The notes beneath the pieces were generated by a model, which was given only the letters and a program-made list of their open reading frames with translations, did not search any database and was not told the origin of the DNA. From NCBI RefSeq assembly GCF_020700235.1, contig NZ_CP085301.1, positions 3,100,001-3,164,000 on the forward strand: a DNA stretch of 64,000 bases. Direction: 5' to 3'. The stretch is from Haladaptatus pallidirubidus. GTDB lineage: Archaea; Halobacteriota; Halobacteria; Halobacteriales; Haladaptataceae. Shown in pieces: positions 8,073 to 16,764 of this stretch; positions within the stretch are counted from its first letter, which is position 1; every line of letters begins with the position of its first letter. Made by a program: the position numbers and the translations under genes.

Positions 8073-8513
8073 TTGGAAATCTCTGACAAACTCCTGTGTC
8101 TGTTCAGCGCTGATGTTACTCTCAAAGGCGACGAATACGTCGTCTCTGTTCCACGACGCGAAATCGACACGGGTTCGGTCGAACCGGGAGAAACCTACCG
8201 TGTTGCGCTTATCTCGCGCGAAACGGAAACTGAATCGAGCGAAAACCAAACCGAGACGACGGCGACGCAATCCGAGAACGGCAACGGCGGGCCAACTCCT
8301 GTTTCGTCCGAGCCACAGCCGCCCGTCGAAGGAGGAGAAATCCGCTACGTCGAAGTCGAAGATATCGGCAAGCAGGGCGACGGAATCGCTCGCGTCGAAC
8401 GCGGCTACGTTATTATCGTTCCCGGCGCGGAAATCGGCGAGCGCGTGAAGGTCGAAATCACGGAAGTGAAATCGAACTTCGCCGTCGGCGAAATCATCGA
8501 CGAAGAGTTCTAA
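8073..8513 (+). CDS. TRAM-domain RNA-binding protein
   Basis: 146 residues. Residues about 90-146 are a TRAM domain (IRYVEVEDIGKQGDGIARVE, VIIVPGAEIGERVKVEIT), a small beta-barrel that binds tRNA/rRNA and is thought to act as an RNA chaperone in archaea. An N-terminal conserved block (EISDKLLCLFSADV) is joined by a Glu/Gln/Thr/Asn-rich linker. The start is TTG at 8073: a strong Shine-Dalgarno, ggaggt at 8059-8064, sits 8 bases before it and the protein begins exactly as haloarchaeal homologues do. A T-run follows the stop. Confidence 0.85.
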   Translation: MEISDKLLCLFSADVTLKGDEYVVSVPRREIDTGSVEPGETYRVALISRETETESSENQTETTATQSENGNGGPTPVSSEPQPPVEGGEIRYVEVEDIGKQGDGIARVERGYVIIVPGAEIGERVKVEITEVKSNFAVGEIIDEEF

Positions 8514-8519
8514 TAACGA

Positions 8520-8529
8520 CTTTTTTCTT
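8520..8529 (+). terminator. T-run after the TRAM gene
   Basis: cttttttctt begins seven bases after the TAA stop. Archaeal termination commonly needs only such a T-rich stretch. Confidence 0.4.
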
Positions 8530-8607
8530 GTAAAGTGGTCTCGGTAGCGGCGGCCGTTTTTATCTGTTACTCGCCGAACGCTCGATGCATCGTGAACCGA
8601 TTACTGG

Positions 8608-9255
8608 CTACCGCTCGTACTCGGTTCCGTCGGGTTTTTTCGCTCCTTCCGAATCGTGGACAACGATTTCGCCGGAATCCGGATCGGCGGGTTCGTAGGT
8701 GTCGCGAACATCGATTGCTTCTTCCAGTTCGCGAACTGCTCGCTCCTTGAGGGCGTCCGCGAGTTCCTCGGCGTGCTCCCGGTCGATGTCGCGTCCGAGA
8801 CCCTCGCACTCGTGCGCTCGGACGATACCGGACTCGTCTACCGCTTCGCCCATCGGTTGACTCGTTCCATCCAATTCGACGCTAAAGGGGTACGTTTGAC
8901 AGATGAGCGGTCGATCGGGGTGGACGGAACACGCACCCCTCCCCGACTCGTCCTCCTCGTAAAATCGGCAGTCGCCGCAGTCGTCGGTTTGGAGCGCCCA
9001 CTCGAACGTTTCGCCCTCTCCGTCCGTCAGCCCGTAAGGCATGGGTCGCGCCACGTCCCGAAAATCGTACCCCGTCGCGTCTTGTAGTTCCCTCACTTCG
9101 TCGGGGAACACCGTCGCAGTGTGGGGATCGTCCGCTTCGCTCGTACAGCAGGCTCCACAGCGCGTACACTCGAATCCGATATCCTCGATTGCGTCCGCGA
9201 GGTCGGCGGCGTCGAGTGCTTTCGCGCGCTCCAGTTCGGCTTCGAGACTCTGCAC
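8608..9255 (-). CDS. YkgJ-family cysteine cluster protein (predicted Fe-S or Zn protein)
   Basis: 215 residues. The family Cys set is present: FECTRCGACC (Cys30, 33, 36, 37), then DDCGDCRFYEE, GACSVHPDRPLICQTYPF. Family members bind an Fe-S cluster or zinc; the reaction is unknown. A charged helical tail follows the domain. The gene starts 28 bases after the stop of the metallo-beta-lactamase gene on the same strand, so the two probably form an operon. Confidence 0.85.
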   Translation of the reverse strand: MQSLEAELERAKALDAADLADAIEDIGFECTRCGACCTSEADDPHTATVFPDEVRELQDATGYDFRDVARPMPYGLTDGEGETFEWALQTDDCGDCRFYEEDESGRGACSVHPDRPLICQTYPFSVELDGTSQPMGEAVDESGIVRAHECEGLGRDIDREHAEELADALKERAVRELEEAIDVRDTYEPADPDSGEIVVHDSEGAKKPDGTEYER

Positions 9256-9283
9256 GGTTTTCAGTTCGGGCGAGCGCGCAAAA

Positions 9284-10033
9284 TCATTGCGGCACGGCGC
9301 GCTCGCCGTCCCAATTCACGTCACCTTCGACGGCCAACTTTTCGAGATGGGCGGCAACGGTTCGCTCGGCGAACTCTCGAACCGCGGAAACGTCCTTGTC
9401 GTAAGCCGAATCGGTGATATCTTCGAGCGTTCTCGCACCCGACCGCACCGCAGACCGAACGCGTCTTTCGCGAGCGAGTCGGTGGTCGATGAGTCGCCGA
9501 ATCGTTTTCCGTGGGTGATCGATAACCGGTCCGTGCCCCGGATACAGTGCGTCGGGATTCCGGGCGTACAGCCGACGGAGCGAGGTGAGATACGCCCGCA
9601 GGTCGCCCTCTCCGGCGGCGACCATCACGCTCCCCTCCGCGACAACGAGGTCGCCAGCGATGATTCCGTCGCTTCCTGCGAGGGCGACGTGGTCGCGCGC
9701 GTGGCCCGGCGTTTCGATTACGGTTAGGGAACCCACCTTCGTTCCCTCGCGGAACGTTTCGTCGGGCGTGAGTCCGGTCGCGTTCTCGAACCGCGCTTCG
9801 CGACCTCGTCGCGCCCAAACGGTCGCGTCGCAGGTGTCGGCGAAGTGAGACACGGCGCCGACATGGTCGGGGTGCGTGTGCGTCACGAGGACGTGTTCGA
9901 CGTCGTTTTTCGCGACCGTTCGGTCGAGTTCGTCGGTTCTCCCTGCCGGGTCAATGAGAACCGAACCGACAACGTAGGCGTTCGTCGTCCTGTGTGGAGC
10001 GACCGTTTCCGTCGGGACGGAGATGGGATTCAT
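9284..10033 (-). CDS. Metallo-beta-lactamase fold hydrolase (glyoxalase II-like)
   Basis: 249 residues. The metal site is THTHPDHVGA (His52, His54, Asp56, His57), with later ligands in VIETPGHARDHVAL, GIIAGDLVV and ALYPGHGPVIDHP. This is a complete MBL-fold dinuclear site, close to glyoxalase II/LACTB2-like hydrolases. LACTB2-like members also have a C-terminal winged-helix segment, and residues 185-249 here could serve that role. The substrate is not determined. It is probably the first gene of an operon with the YkgJ protein. Confidence 0.85.
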   Translation of the reverse strand: MNPISVPTETVAPHRTTNAYVVGSVLIDPAGRTDELDRTVAKNDVEHVLVTHTHPDHVGAVSHFADTCDATVWARRGREARFENATGLTPDETFREGTKVGSLTVIETPGHARDHVALAGSDGIIAGDLVVAEGSVMVAAGEGDLRAYLTSLRRLYARNPDALYPGHGPVIDHPRKTIRRLIDHRLARERRVRSAVRSGARTLEDITDSAYDKDVSAVREFAERTVAAHLEKLAVEGDVNWDGERAVPQ

Positions 10034-10173
10034 ACGCGGAGAAAGGGTGGTCTACCGAAAAAGTTCCTCGTTCGTACTGGATGATTCTGATTAAATGCAG
10101 GACGAAGACGAACATCAAAGCGAGAAAAGAGCGAAACGTGGGAGGCCGAAGATCGGATGGCCGGATTGTGGAA

Positions 10174-10425
10174 TCAGTTGTTCAGGAGGTAGACCTGCTT
10201 TCGAGCGTCGCGGAAACTGTGGCGCGAGACGATGAGGTCTTGTTCTTCGAGGCGGGTCAGGGCGTAGCGGACGGTTCGGTCGGGGAGGAGCGATTCGTCA
10301 GCGAGTTCGCCCTGCGTCAGCGGTTCGTCGGTCTCCAGCACCTTGGCGATGAGTTTCGCGCTAGGGGGGAGTTCACGCAGTCGTTCGCGGAAATCGCCTG
10401 CTGGTTTGGTCGCGGTCGTGCTCAT
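10174..10425 (-). CDS. Small winged-helix (MarR/TrmB-like) DNA-binding protein
   Basis: 83 residues, essentially one winged helix: LPPSAKLIAKVLETDEPLTQ, GELADESLLPDRTVRYALTR as recognition helix region, then a wing with SRHSFRDARKQVYLL. There is no effector domain, so it is a single-domain regulator. It is divergent from the F420-type flavin gene; the shared 145-base AT-rich gap probably contains its operator. Haloarchaea have a widespread family of this length. Confidence 0.8.
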   Translation of the reverse strand: MSTTATKPAGDFRERLRELPPSAKLIAKVLETDEPLTQGELADESLLPDRTVRYALTRLEEQDLIVSRHSFRDARKQVYLLNN

Positions 10426-10570
10426 ATTATGATACCGCTTGACAGAGGTGGTAAAAGTTGGCTATATGGGTGTTCATACAATATCCACACCTTAATCGTG
10501 ATTATATATCATTTTAATAATGTGATGGGTCGGGCAGAAGCTACTCTACGCACCCCGTCGTGTCTCACCC
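10426..10570. promoter_or_regulatory. Divergent AT-rich promoter region between the wHTH and PPOX genes
   Basis: Contains attatatatcattttaat (10501-10519), overlapping a near-palindrome cattttaataatg, and on the minus strand a cttttacc TATA-like element about 30 bases before ATG 10425. It is the natural place for autoregulation by the small winged-helix protein. Confidence 0.4.
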
Positions 10571-10969
10571 ATGGAATCGATTCCGGACGATTACCGCGAC
10601 CTCTTCGAGCGAAAAACGTTTGCGAATTTCGCAACCGTCATGCCGGATGGGACGCCGCAAGTGACGCCGGTATGGGTCGGCTACGACGGCGACTACATCC
10701 TTATCAATACCGCGAAAGGACGACAAAAGGAGAAGAACGTCCGGCGAAACCCGAAGGTCGGACTGGACATGCTCGACCCGGACGACCCTTACCGGTTCAT
10801 TTCGATTCGTGGCGAAGTTGAGGAAGTGACGGAGGACGGCGCGGTCGAACACATCAACGAACTCACCGAACGATATATGGAACGGGACGAGTACCCAAAT
10901 CTTGGCGAAGAACAGGGATCACGCGTCATCATCCGTATTCGGCCCGATCGCGTCGTGACGGGTGGGTAG
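10571..10969 (+). CDS. PPOX-class F420/FMN-dependent oxidoreductase
   Basis: 132 residues, split-barrel flavin fold: LFERKTFANFATVMPDGTPQ, VTPVWVGYDGDYILINTAKG, RQKEKNVRRNPKVGLDMLDP. The length and the TPVW motif match the F420-dependent group (TIGR03618-like) common in haloarchaea and mycobacteria. Such enzymes reduce or oxidise small molecules with F420 as hydride carrier. The physiological substrate is unknown. It lies divergent from a one-domain winged-helix regulator, which may control it. Confidence 0.8.
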   Translation: MESIPDDYRDLFERKTFANFATVMPDGTPQVTPVWVGYDGDYILINTAKGRQKEKNVRRNPKVGLDMLDPDDPYRFISIRGEVEEVTEDGAVEHINELTERYMERDEYPNLGEEQGSRVIIRIRPDRVVTGG

Positions 10970-10989
10970 ATTGGACGACAGTTTTGTTC

Positions 10990-11172
10990 TCACTCCGTAA
11001 CGCCGCGGTTGGAGTCCGATTTGTGGTCGGTTTTCGGTGCCTCGCTGTGGCGGTTGTACTGGCCGAGCACGCACCCACAGTCGGGACAGTGAACGACGAG
11101 TACCCGCTCGTACTCGTGCCGGACGAGTTCTTCCGCCGTAAATTTGCCGTTGCAGTGCTTACACGTCGGCAT
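10990..11172 (-). CDS. Small zinc-ribbon protein, 60 residues
   Basis: Starts MPTCKHCNGKF and has a second pair in VHCPDCGCVL, giving a CX2C...CX2C zinc ribbon, followed by a polar tail. I chose ATG 11172 rather than the longer upstream start because the fold begins there. It is convergent with the PPOX gene and its 5' end faces the methyltransferase gene. Function unknown; such haloarchaeal micro-zinc-finger proteins are frequent and some affect regulation. Confidence 0.75.
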   Translation of the reverse strand: MPTCKHCNGKFTAEELVRHEYERVLVVHCPDCGCVLGQYNRHSEAPKTDHKSDSNRGVTE

Positions 11173-11302
11173 ACTACTCCCCACGGTCCATACGCGAGCA
11201 ACGTGCAAAGACGTTCGTGTGACTGATTTTCCGTTTGGCTTGCCTATCCGCTTTCAGTACCGTTTTATCCCCCCGGCGAGGTACAACCGTGTAGAAGAAA
11301 GT

Positions 11303-12010
11303 GTGAAGGGACAGGAATGGTATCAGGCGACAGAGGTGGCCGAGGAATACGATGAGAAGCGATTCTCCCGTGGCGGACGGCTTATCGACCGCCGTGAGAA
11401 ACAGGCAGTTCTCAACGCGATCGGGCCAGTCGAAGGAAAACGAGTCCTCGAAATCGCCTGTGGCACCGGCCGATTTACGGTCATGCTCGCCGAACGAGGA
11501 GCAGATATCATCGGACTCGATATTTCGTCGGCGATGCTCCAACAGGGACGCCACAAAGCCCACAACGCTGGCGTTGACGACCATCTGGAGTTTATGCGCG
11601 GCGACGCGGCCCGCCTTCCGTTTCCCGACGATTATTTCGACACGGTGTTTGCGATGCGGTTTTTCCATCTCGCGGACACACCCGCGTCCTTCCTGAGTGA
11701 GATGCGCAGGGTGGCCAAAGAACAGGTCTTTTTCGATACGTTCGCCGGGCCGAGTACGCGAAGCCTCTACAACTGGCTTCTGCCGATGGGGTCGCGGCTC
11801 TACTCGCTTTCCGACGTGGAGAAGCTGCTGTCCGAAACCGGTCTTCGACTCGTCGGTGCAGAACACGATTGGGTGCTTCCGTACGGCTTCTACCGCAAGA
11901 TTCCCGACGCTATTGCGGAGCGAATCCGCGAAATGGATACGACCCTTATCGACTCGGCCATCGGCGACCACCTCGCGTCGGTTTCCTACTGGAACGCGCG
12001 GGTTGAGTAG
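11303..12010 (+). CDS. Class I SAM-dependent methyltransferase
   Basis: 235 residues from GTG 11303. SAM-binding motif I is VLEIACGTGRFT, then GLDISSAMLQQGR (acidic end of beta-2), GDAARLPFPDDYFDTVFAM and FFHLADTPASFLSEMRRVA: a complete UbiE/Methyltransf_11 type fold. The longer frame upstream reads into the zinc-ribbon gene promoter and is rejected. A cgttttatcc TATA-like element around 11262 is about 35-40 bases before the GTG. The substrate is unknown; it lies next to a glycosyltransferase gene in the same direction. Confidence 0.75.
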   Translation: MKGQEWYQATEVAEEYDEKRFSRGGRLIDRREKQAVLNAIGPVEGKRVLEIACGTGRFTVMLAERGADIIGLDISSAMLQQGRHKAHNAGVDDHLEFMRGDAARLPFPDDYFDTVFAMRFFHLADTPASFLSEMRRVAKEQVFFDTFAGPSTRSLYNWLLPMGSRLYSLSDVEKLLSETGLRLVGAEHDWVLPYGFYRKIPDAIAERIREMDTTLIDSAIGDHLASVSYWNARVE

Positions 12011-12056
12011 GCGCGTGCCGAATTACTTTTACGCATCCGGTATCTGAAAAGTGGAT

Positions 12057-12959
12057 ATGAACCTGTCCGTGGTGGTTCCGACGCTCAACGGTCGCGACCC
12101 CCTGAGCGCTAGCCTCGACGCGCTCTCCCGGCACGCGCCGGACGCCGAGATCATCGTCGTCAACGGGCCATCCGCGGACGGGACGACCGGGATGGTGTGT
12201 GACCGCGGCGACGTGAGCGCCTTGGTCGAAATCTCCGACCGAAATCTGAACGTCGCGCGGAACGCCGGAATCGCCGAGGCAAGCGGCGACGCGATAGCAC
12301 TCGTCGGGCAGAACGTCACTATCGAAGAGTCGTGGTACGACGGCGTCACGCGGGCAATAACGGATGACGCGGATGTCGTAACCGGGCCTGTGCATCGGAT
12401 GGTCAAGGCGGGAATGACGACCGAGACGGTAGAGACGCGGACGATTACGGGGCGGGACGTAACCTACTTTTCGGGCCGAAATGTCGCGTTCAGTCGGGAC
12501 GCAATCGAGGCCGCGGATGGTTTCGACGAAAACTTGGAAACCGGCGGCGCGCGCGACTGCGCGCACCGCCTCGCCGCTCTCAATCGGTCTGTCACGTGGT
12601 CACCGCCGGTGAGCGTGCGCCGGGACGAGGAAGAGGACGAGGGTATCGAGCGCGATTGGGGTATCAAATATCGATCGCTCGCCTATCGAATGACGAAAAA
12701 CTACGGCCTACGTCTGACCGTGTTCAGACGGACAGTACAGGATGCCGTGGCCGACGCCCGCGAAGCGGGTCGGGATGTGGCGTCAGGTGAGACGAAACCA
12801 ACCTTCTGGGTGAGTTGCGGAAAGCGCGTCTGTAAGGGGATCGCTATCGGAACGAAAGACGGCGTCCTCGCGCGCCTGCGCGACCGAAGCGACACTCGGA
12901 ATCCCGCCGGACTGTCCTCGCGGGCAGATCGCGCGGTCGAACGCTACGACTGGCGATAG
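12057..12959 (+). CDS. Glycosyltransferase family 2
   Basis: About 300 residues. The GT-A nucleotide-sugar site is MNLSVVVPTLNG...IIVVNGPSADGTTGM with NVARNAGIAEASGDAIALVG. It ends with a basic C-terminal region (KRVCKGIAIGTKDGVLARLR) without clear membrane helices. This resembles haloarchaeal AglE/AglG-like enzymes used in surface glycan assembly; the sugar and acceptor are unknown. ATG 12057 follows a TATA-like attactttta (12021-12030) by about 30 bases; GTG 12051 is an alternative start. Confidence 0.8.
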   Translation: MNLSVVVPTLNGRDPLSASLDALSRHAPDAEIIVVNGPSADGTTGMVCDRGDVSALVEISDRNLNVARNAGIAEASGDAIALVGQNVTIEESWYDGVTRAITDDADVVTGPVHRMVKAGMTTETVETRTITGRDVTYFSGRNVAFSRDAIEAADGFDENLETGGARDCAHRLAALNRSVTWSPPVSVRRDEEEDEGIERDWGIKYRSLAYRMTKNYGLRLTVFRRTVQDAVADAREAGRDVASGETKPTFWVSCGKRVCKGIAIGTKDGVLARLRDRSDTRNPAGLSSRADRAVERYDWR

Positions 12960-13509
12960 CGCACAAATGAGATACTGGAACGACAATTGCCGAAGATAGC
13001 TCGGTAGCCTGTTGGTCAGAATAGAACCGACTTTGACACGGCGACGACTGCTGATGCAGGCACCAAGCCACGCCCGAACTCACGCAACCACTCGTGGCGT
13101 CGCCACTCGTTCCTTTGCTCGTTCGCCCGTTCCCAGCCAACCGCCCAATCCAAAGCCAATTGCCGTTTTCGGATGAAAACCCGTTTTCCGATACGCGATG
13201 GCACGTCCGATCAGTCACTTGGCGGGCGAGTGCGTCGCATTCGCCCGCCTGCGATTGCGCTGCGGTTGCGCTGCGATTGCGGAGGCGGGAGGTTGCAGGG
13301 GCGGTTTGATTGGAGTCGGCAGTCGCTAGCGACATTCTTGAAACCCATTTCCACTGATTCCGCGCAAAACCACCCGAAGCTTCATCGTCTACAGTATTCT
13401 CGAACTGCATCGATTGGACCCGAAATTCGATGGCCACGAACTTCGAAAACGCCAGTCCAACTTCCAGGTTCCCGAAAACGCCAGTCAAACCACCGACTTC
13501 CCGAAAATA
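12960..13509. other. 550-base non-coding stretch with short tandem repeats
   Basis: Holds a 9-bp stem hairpin (ggcgggcga at 13221, tcgcccgcc at 13241), three 11-base units at 13250-13282 and a 29-base unit repeated two and a half times from 13444. Open frames here have skewed, non-acidic composition unlike real haloarchaeal proteins, so I annotate no gene. Confidence 0.5.
13250..13282. repeat. Three 11-base tandem units
   Basis: tgcgattgcgc, tgcggttgcgc and tgcgattgcgg follow each other without gaps. Confidence 0.6.
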
Positions 13510-13517
13510 CTACTCCA
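13444..13517. repeat. 29-base tandem repeat, two full units and a partial third
   Basis: Units begin cgaaaacgccagtc at 13444 and 13473, and a partial, diverged unit (cgaaaatac) starts at 13502, overlapping the 3' end of the amidohydrolase gene on the opposite strand. Confidence 0.5.
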
Positions 13518-14325
13518 CGGAGAGTCCGTCAACGACGCGCGACGGGTTTTTCGTGAACACTTTTCGCATGGCGTCTTCCGGAACGTCTAAGGTCAGAATT
13601 TCCATCACGGCGACGTTTGGATGCGCGTTCGGGGCGCCACTGCCGAACAGCACGCGGTCGGGATGTTCCATGACGGCACGCTCCAACTGGTCGCGGTAGC
13701 GAACGAAACTCGTGTCCAGATAACAGTCGTCGGAGGAATCGAGCAGGTTGATCGCGTCGTCCATCAAATCGCGGTTCAACGGGTAGCCACCGAAATGGGA
13801 GAGGATGACGGGAAACGACCGATCGAGAAGGGTATTCGCGGCGTCGGTCGGCGAAAATCCGTCGCCCGCGTGGACGAGCAGTGGAAGGCCGACGTCTTCC
13901 AGTTGGTCGAGAACCTCCTCGTCCGGGAGACCGTCCTGCACCGGGTCGAGTTTGAAGCCGTGAAACCGGTCGTCGTAGGCGTACTGTTCGATATCCTCGG
14001 GCGAAGTTTGCCAGTCCTTCCGGCGCGCGCCGAAGTTCCGCAGTCGGGCCGCGGTGCTTCCGGTTGGGTCGCGGGGGCCGTTGATTCGAGCGAAGGTGAC
14101 GAACGGGCGTTCGACGCTTCGCCGAGCGACGGCGTTGTTCGCGCGAAGGTAGTTTTGACCGTCTTGCGGTTCGGCAAAAACGACGGTCGAGACGACGCCC
14201 GCTTGGTGCATCTCGCGTTCCAGTTTTTCCGGCGAGATTGCCCGCCCGCGCGTCGTGACCGCTTCTTCGACGGGGAGACGGGAATGAACGTCAACGACGC
14301 GAAAACGGTGTTCCAATTCCAGCAT
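13510..14325 (-). CDS. Amidohydrolase-2 fold (metal-dependent TIM-barrel) protein with altered metal site
   Basis: 271 residues, amidohydrolase-related TIM barrel: VVDVHSRLP at the N-terminus, HGFKLDPVQDG, LPLLVHAGDG, PVILSHFGGYPLNRDL, DCYLDTSFV and VLFGSGAPNAHP. Most landmarks of the family are there, but the first metal motif HXH is His14-Ser-Arg16 and the normally invariant Asp of FGSD is Gly230. It may therefore bind one metal, act differently, or be inactive. No partner gene is adjacent; it is divergent from the thermosome gene. Confidence 0.75.
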   Translation of the reverse strand: MLELEHRFRVVDVHSRLPVEEAVTTRGRAISPEKLEREMHQAGVVSTVVFAEPQDGQNYLRANNAVARRSVERPFVTFARINGPRDPTGSTAARLRNFGARRKDWQTSPEDIEQYAYDDRFHGFKLDPVQDGLPDEEVLDQLEDVGLPLLVHAGDGFSPTDAANTLLDRSFPVILSHFGGYPLNRDLMDDAINLLDSSDDCYLDTSFVRYRDQLERAVMEHPDRVLFGSGAPNAHPNVAVMEILTLDVPEDAMRKVFTKNPSRVVDGLSVE

Positions 14326-14419
14326 CTGAAAATTCCTCCCGCGTAATGTTATTTGAATCTATCGGTCACGCGATTCGGGTTCCGGATGTGCATCTTCGTG
14401 TCACTCCCCGAACGCAGTA

Positions 14420-14434
14420 GAAACCTTTATATAG
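14420..14434 (+). promoter_or_regulatory. BRE/TATA of the thermosome gene
   Basis: gaaacctttatatag: a purine-rich BRE followed by an excellent archaeal TATA box, centred about 29 bases before ATG 14458, which fits a leaderless or nearly leaderless transcript. Confidence 0.7.
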
Positions 14435-14457
14435 AATATCAATCATTCGTTGTACTG

Positions 14458-16050
14458 ATGTCAGAATCAGGCTTCGGACAGCGACGCATGGGCGGACGAC
14501 CGATGTTCATCCTCAGCGAGGATTCCCAGCGAACGCATGGTCGGGACGCTCAGTCCTCCAACATCGCCGCGGGAAAAGCGGTAAGCGAGGCAGTACGAAC
14601 CACGCTCGGCCCGCGTGGGATGGACAAGATGCTCGTCTCCGACGACGGCGACGTGGTCATCACCAACGACGGGGCGACTATCCTCAACTCGATGGACATC
14701 GAGCATCCCGCCGCACAGATGATCGTCGAGGTTTCCCAGACACAGGAGGACGAAGTCGGCGACGGCACGACGACGGCCTCAGTGCTTGCGGGCGAACTCC
14801 TCGCCAAAGCTGAGAACCTCCTCGAACAGGACGTTCACGCGACGACCATAGTGGAAGGCTACGCACGCGCACGAGATATCGCGCTGGAAGCCATCGACGA
14901 CCTCTCGCTCGACGCCGACATCGACGACGAGATTCTCAAGCAGGTCGCCGAATCTAGCATGACCGGCAAAGGCACCGGCGACATCAGAACCGAGCGACTC
15001 GCGGAAGTCGTCGTCGACGCCGTGCGCCACGTCGAAGGCGACGAGAAGGTCGAACGAGACGACATTCGCGTCCACACGCAGGTCGGTTCGAGTTCCAGCG
15101 CGACGGAACTCATCGAGGGAATCGTCACCGATGCGGAACCCGCGCACAAGAACATGCCGCGCTCCGTCGAGGACGCCACCGTCCTCGCCACCGACGGTAC
15201 GTTTAGCGTCCGCGAGACGGAAATCGACGCGGAGTACTCCGTCGATAACGTTGACCAGCTTACCGCCGCAATGGATGCCGAGGACAACCAGCTCCGCGAA
15301 CTCGCCGACGCAATCGCGGACGCCGGCGTCGATGTCATTTTCTCGCACTCCTCCATCGACGACCGAACCGCTTCCTACCTCGCCAAGCACGGCATCCTCG
15401 CCTTCGAGGACGTCGACGACGACCTCACGTCCGCCATCGCACAGGCCACGGGCGGCAAGCGCACAGGCAAACCGGACGATGTGGACGAGGACGAACTCGG
15501 CCACGCCGACAGCATCCGCGTCGAAAAGTACGGCGACGAAGGCCTCGCCTTCGTCGAGGGCGGCGCGGCCGCGAAATCCGTCACGCTGTTCGTCCGCGGC
15601 GGCACGGAACACGTCGTCGACGAACTTGAGCGCGCGCTGAACGACGCGCTGGACGTCGTCTCCGCCGCGGTCGATACCGGAAGCGTCGTCCCCGGCGCGG
15701 GTGCGAGCGAAATCAACATCGCGGGCCGTGTCCGCGACGAGGCTGCGGGCGTCGAAGGCCGTCAGCAACTCGCCATCGAGGCGTTCGCCGACGCAGTCGA
15801 AGTGCTTCCGCGCACCCTCGCCGAGAACACGGGAATGGATCCAATCGACGCTCTCGTCGACCTCCGCGCCGCGAACGACGACGAAGCGGGCCGCGCAGGA
15901 ATCATCTCCTCCGGTGAAACCGGCGAAATCGCAGACCCAGTCGAGGAAGGCGTCATCGACCCCGCCGCGGTCAAACGCGAAGCGGTCGAGAGCGCCACCG
16001 AAGCCGCGACGATGATCGCCCGCATCGACGACGTTATCGCCGCGAAATAG
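14458..16050 (+). CDS. Thermosome subunit (group II chaperonin)
   Basis: 530 residues. Chaperonin motifs: [13 protein letters not shown] (residues 48-60), [24 protein letters not shown] (from residue 101) and, near the end, [13 protein letters not shown] with DALVDLRA. It assembles with paralogues into the double-ring ATP-driven folding machine. The C-terminus ends RIDDVIAAK and lacks the Gly/Met-rich tail seen in major Cct subunits, so it may be an accessory (Cct3-like) subunit. ATG 14458 gives the usual short N-terminus ([19 protein letters not shown]) and matches the strong TATA box upstream. The 35 residues upstream in frame are rejected. Confidence 0.95.
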   Translation: MSESGFGQRRMGGRPMFILSEDSQRTHGRDAQSSNIAAGKAVSEAVRTTLGPRGMDKMLVSDDGDVVITNDGATILNSMDIEHPAAQMIVEVSQTQEDEVGDGTTTASVLAGELLAKAENLLEQDVHATTIVEGYARARDIALEAIDDLSLDADIDDEILKQVAESSMTGKGTGDIRTERLAEVVVDAVRHVEGDEKVERDDIRVHTQVGSSSSATELIEGIVTDAEPAHKNMPRSVEDATVLATDGTFSVRETEIDAEYSVDNVDQLTAAMDAEDNQLRELADAIADAGVDVIFSHSSIDDRTASYLAKHGILAFEDVDDDLTSAIAQATGGKRTGKPDDVDEDELGHADSIRVEKYGDEGLAFVEGGAAAKSVTLFVRGGTEHVVDELERALNDALDVVSAAVDTGSVVPGAGASEINIAGRVRDEAAGVEGRQQLAIEAFADAVEVLPRTLAENTGMDPIDALVDLRAANDDEAGRAGIISSGETGEIADPVEEGVIDPAAVKREAVESATEAATMIARIDDVIAAK

Positions 16051-16076
16051 ACGCAAGCTAGCAGTTCACCCCGCTA

Positions 16077-16085
16077 CGATTTTTT
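16077..16085 (+). terminator. T-run after the thermosome gene
   Basis: gattttttg about 28 bases after the stop; plausible archaeal terminator. Confidence 0.35.
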
Positions 16086-16144
16086 GCGTTCGACATTGTT
16101 CCAAGTAGCAAGCCCTATCCGCCGAGGGTACCAACCCAATCCCG

Positions 16145-16408
16145 ATGAGCGAGCGCGTTGTTTCCAGTCGCCCCATCTTCCTCGCAACCGCCACGGTCGT
16201 CGTTCTTCTCGCGGGCGCAATCGGATTCGTCGTCGGTACGACCGGCCAAAACCGCGGGGCGACAATGGATATTTTCGGTGTTTCGCTGTTCCAGATGTCG
16301 CCCGTGACGATGGCGCTGTTCGGCATGATTCTCACGACCTGCGTGTTAGCGTTGGTGTTCGGGCTCGTCACTTACGCATCTCGATATGACACCGAACGGA
16401 CGACGTGA
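16145..16408 (+). CDS. Small two-helix membrane protein (DUF7520-like)
   Basis: 87 residues with two membrane spans: IFLATATVVVLLAGAIGFVV (11-30) and VTMALFGMILTTCVLALVFG (54-73), a short acidic tail and a conserved-looking FGVSLFQMSP loop. No enzymatic residues. I remember a haloarchaea-only family of this size; function unknown. It may be co-transcribed with the next small membrane gene 38 bases on. Confidence 0.75.
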   Translation: MSERVVSSRPIFLATATVVVLLAGAIGFVVGTTGQNRGATMDIFGVSLFQMSPVTMALFGMILTTCVLALVFGLVTYASRYDTERTT

Positions 16409-16446
16409 ACAAAAATGTTATTTTGATTGAATGACTTCCGTTCGGT

Positions 16447-16716
16447 ATGGCAATCGAATCCTCCGCCCGAACCGATCGAAGTCGAAATCCGACGCGTGAC
16501 ACGCTCGCGGTTTCTCTCACGATTCTGTTGGCGAACGTGCCGACGCTCTTTTCCTTTTACGTCGCAATCGACACCTACGGTGCCGAAACGGGAGTCGGAT
16601 TTTTTAGATATCTGACGACGACGATGAGCGGCGCTCTCATTTTCGCGGTGCTCTGGACCGGCGTCGTCTTCTTTGCGTTCGGTCCCGCGCTGGCGGGGTC
16701 GTGGAACCGCCGGTGA
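16447..16716 (+). CDS. Small two-helix membrane protein of unknown function
   Basis: 89 residues with spans around 19-42 (LAVSLTILLANVPTLFSFYV) and 59-82 (MSGALIFAVLWTGVVFFAFG). Basic N-terminus, so the N-end is probably cytoplasmic. No recognised domain. It precedes the APC permease gene by 48 bases. Confidence 0.65.
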   Translation: MAIESSARTDRSRNPTRDTLAVSLTILLANVPTLFSFYVAIDTYGAETGVGFFRYLTTTMSGALIFAVLWTGVVFFAFGPALAGSWNRR

Positions 16717-16764
16717 TCCGACTCGGCGAGAACAGTTAAAAACGAGCGAAAGGGTACCACGCGT

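Noticed and set aside
13444..13517. Possible CRISPR array
   Set aside because: Only two and a half 29-base units follow directly with no spacers, so it is a plain tandem repeat.
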